Below are positions 58,308 to 64,000 of a DNA stretch of 64,000 bases, piece after piece. The stretch covers positions 1,905,368-1,969,367 of the forward strand of contig PJRA01000048.1 of assembly GCA_016987375.1 (NCBI GenBank), given 5' to 3'. Position 1 is the first letter of the stretch. Every line of letters starts with the position of its first letter. Under the pieces are notes generated by a model. It saw only the letters and a list, made by a program, of their open reading frames with translations, did no database searches and was not told where the DNA came from. The stretch is from Brachionus koreanus (taxonomy: Eukaryota > Rotifera > Eurotatoria > Ploima > Brachionidae). The position numbers and the translations under genes were made by a program.

Positions 58308-58874
58308 CTAAATTCTATCGACTTTAGGAGGCTGCACATTTTGTCTAAATTGGCCGACGTAATTGCCAGCTGGATAATAGTTAGCAACTGCATACCATTT
58401 ACCATCCGATCCTTGAGCACGACCAAAGCCAACTTGTTGTGTATCTTTCCAAACTATTTGAGCAAAATGACCCTTACCTGTTTGAAAATCTTCATTATAA
58501 TTATATGTATTAGCTTCTTCATACCATTGATCGGTCATTAGTTCACCAGAGAGCTCATCGCCACTTGATGTATACCTCATAGCTAAATTTTCACCAAGAC
58601 TTTGGCCCTTGTATAAGCTAGTATTATGATCGAAATTTCCATTTCGAGCTATATTTTCGGCCCAGTCTTGTGCTATTTTGTTCAGCTCTTTGTTCAATTT
58701 GAGCGCTTTTGAGCCGTGAAGTTTTCGGTATCTATTATGAGCATTAAGAGCATCGCGTAAAAATTTCTTGTTATTCGGCCCTTTGGCGTTTTTAGATTTT
58801 CCGCAACCCTTAAAATAAAATGCTTAGTAATCACTTACGCTCTATTTAAATTTCTAATTGCCAAGGCTTACCAT
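58308..58874 (-). CDS. GLIPR2: GAPR-1 (GLIPR2)-type CAP/SCP protein, probably myristoylated
   Basis: Minus-strand exons 58874-58872 (the ATG alone) and 58808-58308; 167 residues. The spliced start reads MGCGKSKNAKGPNN, giving an N-myristoylation signal plus Cys, as in Golgi-associated GAPR-1 (MGKSASK). No signal peptide. CAP-domain landmarks: LNAHNRYRKLHGSKALKLN (CAP His), SLGENLAMRY, QWYEEANTYNY, TGKGHFAQIVWKDTQQVGFG (second His and the HFAQIVW signature) and YAVANYYPAGNYVGQF. All four cavity residues appear present. GAPR-1 is a cytosolic-face Golgi/lipid-raft protein that also binds Beclin 1; autophagy is represented elsewhere in the window (Atg4), which may be chance. It lies inside the cluster of Tyr-rich genes but is unrelated to them. 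Confidence 0.88.
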
Positions 58875-60260
58875 ATTCAAATTTCAAAGTATGTGTTATA
58901 TAATTGAGGAAAAAATTTCTTGATGCGCTCAAAACTTTCGTTTAACTCAATTTGCTTATGGACAAGTTTTTTCTCTAAACATATCTTCAAAGCTAAAATA
59001 AAATGAATGAAAAAAAAAAGTTATAAAAAATAGAGTTAAATCAGATGCAAAATGAAGCCCAGTTGTTGACAAACTTTTTTCATTTCAATATTTGTCATTC
59101 AAATTTAAACTAAAAAAAAAATTATATCTAAGTTTTACTTTTAACTCGATTACTAATAAATCCTAACTAGGAAACTAGAGATAAAATTTGTGTATGATTT
59201 TTTTATTTTTGAAAAATTTTGGATAATAGCTTATATTTATTAAACGTTGTCCTTTTCTTATTTTATTTATTATATAATGTTTTTTCATAATTAATCATAT
59301 TTTATATGATATAATTTAAAATTCAAAAAAAAGAGAATATCAGCGTAAAGGTGCACACACAGTTATAAAAATTTAATTACAAAATTTAAATTTTTTCTAA
59401 TTTTGTTTTAAATAGAAAATAAAAACCTACACAAATATAATAAAATTTAAAGTTCATGATTGCTACTTGCTTTATTTTATCAATTTTGGCTTGATGTTTT
59501 ATTAATTTGAAAAAGCATGAAAAGCTCATTTAACAATAATTTAAAATATTGACTTATATTAAAAACTTTTCAATGTCAATAAATGTGGCATATTCTGCCA
59601 CAGGTATGAATAACACTTTTCTTTTTAGTAAACATTTGCTCATAACAAATTAAAAAAAAATAAAAAATTCAATAAAGCTATTCATTTTCAGCTATTAAAT
59701 CAAAATTTTAATTAATTACAAGTTTTTTTTTTTAATTCTAGTTGACTGAAAACAAGGTAAATACTTGAAAAAAAATGAATTCTTTGTTAAAAACAAGTTT
59801 TTTAGTGGAAAATTTTAAATAGTCTAAAATCTTTGTCAATCAAAAAGTACTATTTAAATCAAGTTTTACGAACTTGGCTTGAAATAAATTAATTATCAAT
59901 CTTAAGCTAGATGAATAATACGGGATAAGGTAATGAAATAATAAAAAGATTAGAATTTTGAATTAAAAATTTTTATTTCAATTGAAATTTTGCAATTATT
60001 ATAAAATTGTAAATAATGAATTAAGTCAACTAACAAAAGCTAATATAATAGTGTTTTTTTTTGGCTAAATCTTGTAGCCTTTGAATTAAAATTTTTTTAA
60101 AATAAATTTGCATTTTGCTGTCAAAATGACCGATAAATTTAAATTGTAAACTATTTGGTTTTCGAAGGATTTAAAGATTAATTACTTTTATAATTTTATT
60201 AAAAAAAAAACACTTTTAACTAAAAATAAAACAATTAAAACGTTTTAAAAAAAAACAGTT
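58875..60260. other. Intergenic, about 1.4 kb, no gene seen
   Basis: Probably contains 5' UTR and promoter of the GAPR-1-type gene. AT-rich with no recognised repeat or further family member. Confidence 0.5.
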
Positions 60261-60664
60261 TTAATATTTATAACTGGCTTTCTTTGCATATGGCTTATCA
60301 TAGAGCTCTTTTTCAATGTATTTTTTCAAAAGTAACAAATCATTCATATTCCAGTTGTCATTGTAAGATTCGTTTTCGCTAACAATGTCATCCTGGTTAT
60401 TGTTCTTGTTACGGTTGACGTTTTGAATCCATATTTTTTCCAAATAGTCATAATAGGCTTTCTTGGCGTCCATTTCTTTGCCATATTCTTTGTTTCTTGG
60501 ATAGTGGTCATAGCCTTTGTAGCTTTTTGTCTTATAGCCATAACCATCAGCAACTAAAAACAAATAATTATATCTATTTTCGGAAAAGAAAAGTATGCGC
60601 AATTATTACCAGTTAGTTGAATTAAAGCTATAGCTAAAATTAAACCAGCAAGAATAAAGCGCAT
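60261..60664 (-). CDS. Tyr/Asn-rich secreted family member 4
   Basis: Minus-strand exons 60664-60610 (55 nt) and 60553-60261; 115 residues. Signal peptide MRFILAGLILAIALIQLT, a Tyr/Lys-rich segment (GYGYKTKSYKGYDHYPRNKE), then the shared module KIWIQNVNRNKNNNQDDIVS, ENESYNDNWNMNDLLLLKKY, and a basic Tyr/Lys/Ala tail DKPYAKKASYKY. The intron is phase 1 at the same place as in members 1-3. TATAAATA lies at 60733-60740 and GCACGAG at 60840-60846 (both minus strand). Confidence 0.82.
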
Positions 60665-60732
60665 CTTTAAATATTCAAATAGATTTCTTAATTTTTTCAA
60701 ATTGATGATGGATAATTTAAAATTGAATGATG

Positions 60733-60740
60733 TATTTATA
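60733..60740 (-). promoter_or_regulatory. TATA box of family member 4
   Basis: Minus-strand TATAAATA, 69-76 nt before the start codon at 60664. Confidence 0.55.
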
Positions 60741-63700
60741 CAAGTCGATTTTTATGATCCAGGTCTCAGCTCGATCTTCAATTCATTGAAGGCTCGATTA
60801 AGCCGCTTCAAGAGCCACGTTTCAAATATTCTAAAAAATCTCGTGCACACAATTTCTCGTGAATTTAGTGTTTTCATGCTTTCAAAGTTAGAAGCAACAT
60901 TTTTTACTTTTCAAAAATTTCTCTCTCAAATATTCTTTTTTCATTGCATTTTTGACTTTGGATTATACACAATTAAGCAAGAATGTTCGGCCTATATTTT
61001 AAGTTTACAATGCCTCGGGTGAAGACACTTTATTGATTAAATTCAAAATCAAATATTTAAAAATTAGTTGCTTGGATATTTTTTAGCAATGAAAAAAAAT
61101 AATAATAAATGACCCTTTTCTGAAAAAATCACTTGAAATTTAATTCTTAAATTTTGTAAATGACATCAAAACTAATCTATCATACTCAAACTATTTTAAT
61201 GTCCTAATTCGATTCACTCAACTTGCAGCAGTATAATTCGGTCACTTGATAGCATTATTCCTATTTAAAAGCAAATTAAATGGAATCGTTTAATTAAAAA
61301 GTCTTGAGAGCTTTTTCCCATTTAGGACAGGTTAAGCCAATATTTAATCAATTTCCGAGTTCAAATAATAGCTTAGAGCCAGCCATTTTATTTTGTTGCC
61401 GTATTACAATTTGTTACGAATATTGCGACATAATTACTTGGGCAAATAAATTTCAAAATAAATCATAAAAATTGCACGATAAGCTAATTGTACGCGATAA
61501 ATTTCTATTTGCTCAAATTTATGAACCATGCGTACTAATGAGCCTTTCTTCTAAATATCTTAGGATTTATCAAGAATGTTGGCCGAACTATATGGCCTCT
61601 CAACGATGGTTAAATCGTAGGATTTCTTACGTAAAGTGCTCGAAGCCAATTTTTAAAAGTTAATTTAAATTTTTTTTCATTCATTAAAATATTGTTTATT
61701 TACATTTAAAAAGAGTTGTATCTCAATTAATTTTTTTAGGCTTCTAAGAAAATATTTCAGTCGAGAATAGCACAAAAAATATATGAAAAGTCCTGCTTAA
61801 ATTGAATTTTTTTGTGTGTGTGTGTGTAAGTGATTGAGTGAGTGTTAAACTTAGCCGAACAAAATTAATAAGTTTTTCTTGTCTATTTTGTTGACAATTT
61901 TAATGGAACAATAATTTTTTACTAATGAATCTTCATCTCTTAATTGGCTATATTTAAGGCAAAGTTTTTCTTAATTTGAAACTTGGTTTGCCCGGCGCCA
62001 AATCTTTGTCTAATTAGATCCTCAATTAGTTTGGTCAAAATCAATTGTTCACGTTCTCAGACGCTTAGGAAACAAAATCCTAGTCGCCTAGGCAACATTA
62101 TCCGATATTTTTGAACTTTTTTTTCTCAAAATTTTCTAATAAGACTTAGATATTTGGTTAATTAATTTAGACTCAACAAAATATTTATCAGTGATATTTA
62201 ATAAAAAAGAAAAAATTCCCTAGTCAAATTCCGATCAAATGATAAATGCTGCGAATGACCTAGCTGAAATATTTTTGAGCATATTTTCCAAATATTTTAA
62301 TTAATTCTCCTAAATCTCTAGGATAATACGATAAGTTGAAATTAGATTAAAATGTTTTTTTGAAAAATTTATTCTAATAGCTAGCTTGCTTTTAGTATCA
62401 AATTATACAATAACCAATTTGTAACAATTTAAACTACATGATTTTAAAAATGCTTTTTATTTAATAAAACCTAACAAACAAATCGTATTTTAAAGAGGTT
62501 GAATAGCTCGGAGGTTTTTTTAAGTTGGAAAATTTTGAGAGAAAAGAAACGCTAGTTTGAGCAATAATACAAAAAAATCGATGGGAAGTTCAACTAAACT
62601 TTAGCTAGGAAAAATTACTTTTAAATAATTTATTAGTTATTGATCGATATTGATTAAATATATTTAAATTAAGAAAAAGGTTACGTAAGATTAATGCGCT
62701 TTATAGGTCGGCATAGAGTAAATCAACGGGGAAATTTTTGACGTATAAAAATCAAACTCACCTAAACAAAAGTTTCGATAAGGAAATTAGATTTATCCAA
62801 ATCGCTTGGGCCGTCTCATCATTCAAATTAACATAGCACGCAATTTCCAGTCTATCAAACTAGTCAGGCGGGTCAATTTTCAATTTTTTTTGTTTTACGA
62901 AGAGAATTCTCGCAAAAATTAACTCACTTTAAAGAAATAAATTTTTGTTTTTTATCTTCTAATTTTATTTTTTATGCCTCTTTATTGAACATTTGATTAT
63001 TTGAATAAAAAAAAAATAATTAATNNNNNNNNNNNNNNNNNNNNNNNNNNNNNNNNNNNNNNNNNNNNNNNNNNNNNNNNNNNNNNNNNNNNNNNNNNNN
63101 NNNNNNNNNNNNNNNNNNNNNNNNNNNNNNNNNNNNNNNNNNNNNNNNNNNNNNNNNNNNNNNNNNNNNNNNNNNNNNNNNNNNNNNNNNNNNNNNNNNN
63201 NNNNNNNNNNNNNNNNNNNNNNNNNNNNNNNNNNNNNNNNNNNNNNNNNNNNNNNNNNNNNNNNNNNNNNNNNNNNNNNNNNNNNNNNNNNNNNNNNNNN
63301 NNNNNNNNNNNNNNNNNNNNNNNNNNNNNNNNNNNNNNNNNNNNNNNNNNNNNNNNNNNNNNNNNNNNNNNNNNNNNNNNNNNNNNNNNNNNNNNNNNNN
63401 NNNNNNNNNNNNNNNNNNNNNNNNNNNNNNNNNNNNNNNNNNNNNNNNNNNNNNNNNNNNNNNNNNNNNNNNNNNNNNNNNNNNNNNNNNNNNNNNNNNN
63501 NNNNNNNNNNNNNNNNNNNNNNNNNNNNNNNNNNNNNNNNNNNNNTTTATATTTGGACAGTGTAATAAAATGCAAATTTCACGCCATGGTTAACTTAATG
63601 GTCGTGTTTGATCCAGAGCCGATAGTTCACAAATATTGATACTTATCGATAAATAAATAATTATATTTCTAAAATTTCCTATTAGATTCAAGTGTATAAT

Positions 63701-64000
63701 TAAAACTGAGGACTTTGCCGACTCTATCAATTTGTCACGTAATTTGAGTCAAATAACCTAAAATTCTGAGCTTGACTTTATAAATTTTTTTTTCTATTGA
63801 CATTTTAATTTTTTTATCACCGTATGTGTTTTGATCGCTTAACCTTAAATTTTCTCAATTGCCGCACATAGAAACTTTTAATACAGTGACATTATATGGA
63901 GTTTTTTTTCTTTCTTTCTTTCTCATACGTGCTTATAGCTTGCTCAGATTTGTTTGAATACGATTTATACAAAATCTGATAAATATATCATTGTTCGAAG
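60741..64000. other. No gene supported, about 3.3 kb, with an assembly gap
   Basis: Two modest plus-strand open frames exist (60702-61022 and 61472-61663) but resemble no protein known to me; the first overlaps the promoter of family member 4. A TG microsatellite is at about 61813-61826. The gap covers 63025-63545. Sequence at 63546-64000 shows no coding signal. Confidence 0.45.
63025..63545. other. Assembly gap (N run)
   Basis: About 521 unknown bases. Confidence 0.99.

Noticed and set aside
60702..61022. 106-codon plus-strand frame after family member 4
   Set aside because: Overlaps the likely promoter of a minus-strand gene, has no recognisable domain and starts with a run of Met; not supported as a gene.
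61472..61663. 63-codon plus-strand frame
   Set aside because: No homology, start context or splice partner that I can see.

Overview
The window is nuclear DNA of an invertebrate animal. It is strongly AT-rich and carries metazoan genes (muscle myosin, neprilysin, secreted EGF and Ly6-type domains, an amidated neuropeptide precursor) interrupted by introns mostly 45-80 nt long. Short introns, small intergenic spaces, an AT-rich genome and many lineage-specific secreted proteins would fit a monogonont rotifer such as Brachionus, but a flatworm-like genome is not excluded; the organism is an inference. All multi-exon models below were built by hand from splice signals, reading-frame continuity and remembered family conservation. 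Three assembly gaps (runs of N) are present at about 21665-21773, 40513-40874 and 63025-63545.

Layout, 0-18 kb: 3' part of a muscle-type myosin heavy chain (+), a small one-pass membrane protein (-), an unrecognised 170-residue protein (+), V-ATPase V0 subunit a with 11 exons (-), a DGAT1-type acyltransferase (+) and a neprilysin/ECE-type M13 metallopeptidase (+). 18.7-21 kb: a complete Mutator-like DNA transposon with terminal inverted repeats, a 9-bp target duplication and one intact transposase ORF. About 21.6-21.9 kb: a Tc1/mariner remnant cut by a gap. 24.3-31.1 kb: a 16-exon secreted Ly6-EGF protein of about 1,912 residues whose last exon holds 19 nearly identical 108-bp EGF repeats. 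31.4-33.7 kb: propionyl-CoA carboxylase alpha (-).

33.7-51.8 kb: a TE-rich stretch with several dead non-LTR retrotransposon pieces; a TUT1-like terminal uridylyltransferase (-) whose 2.3-kb intron holds one of them on the opposite strand; two one-pass membrane proteins with PPxY tails (-), one Shisa-like; an Atg4 autophagy protease (-) with a probable GC-AG intron; and a DUF1295 membrane enzyme (-). 54.5-55.3 kb: a neuropeptide precursor releasing a family of LPFExLxY-amides.

55.8-60.7 kb: the most interesting region, a cluster of four small secreted tyrosine- and asparagine-rich proteins that share a C-terminal module (WVQN ... NDNxDD ... ENES ... NLNDL), the same gene structure (a 52-55 nt signal-peptide exon followed by a phase-1 intron) and a TATAAAT box 50-80 nt before the start codon. 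A myristoylated GAPR-1-type CAP protein sits inside the cluster. I do not recognise this family. The last 3 kb show no gene I can support.
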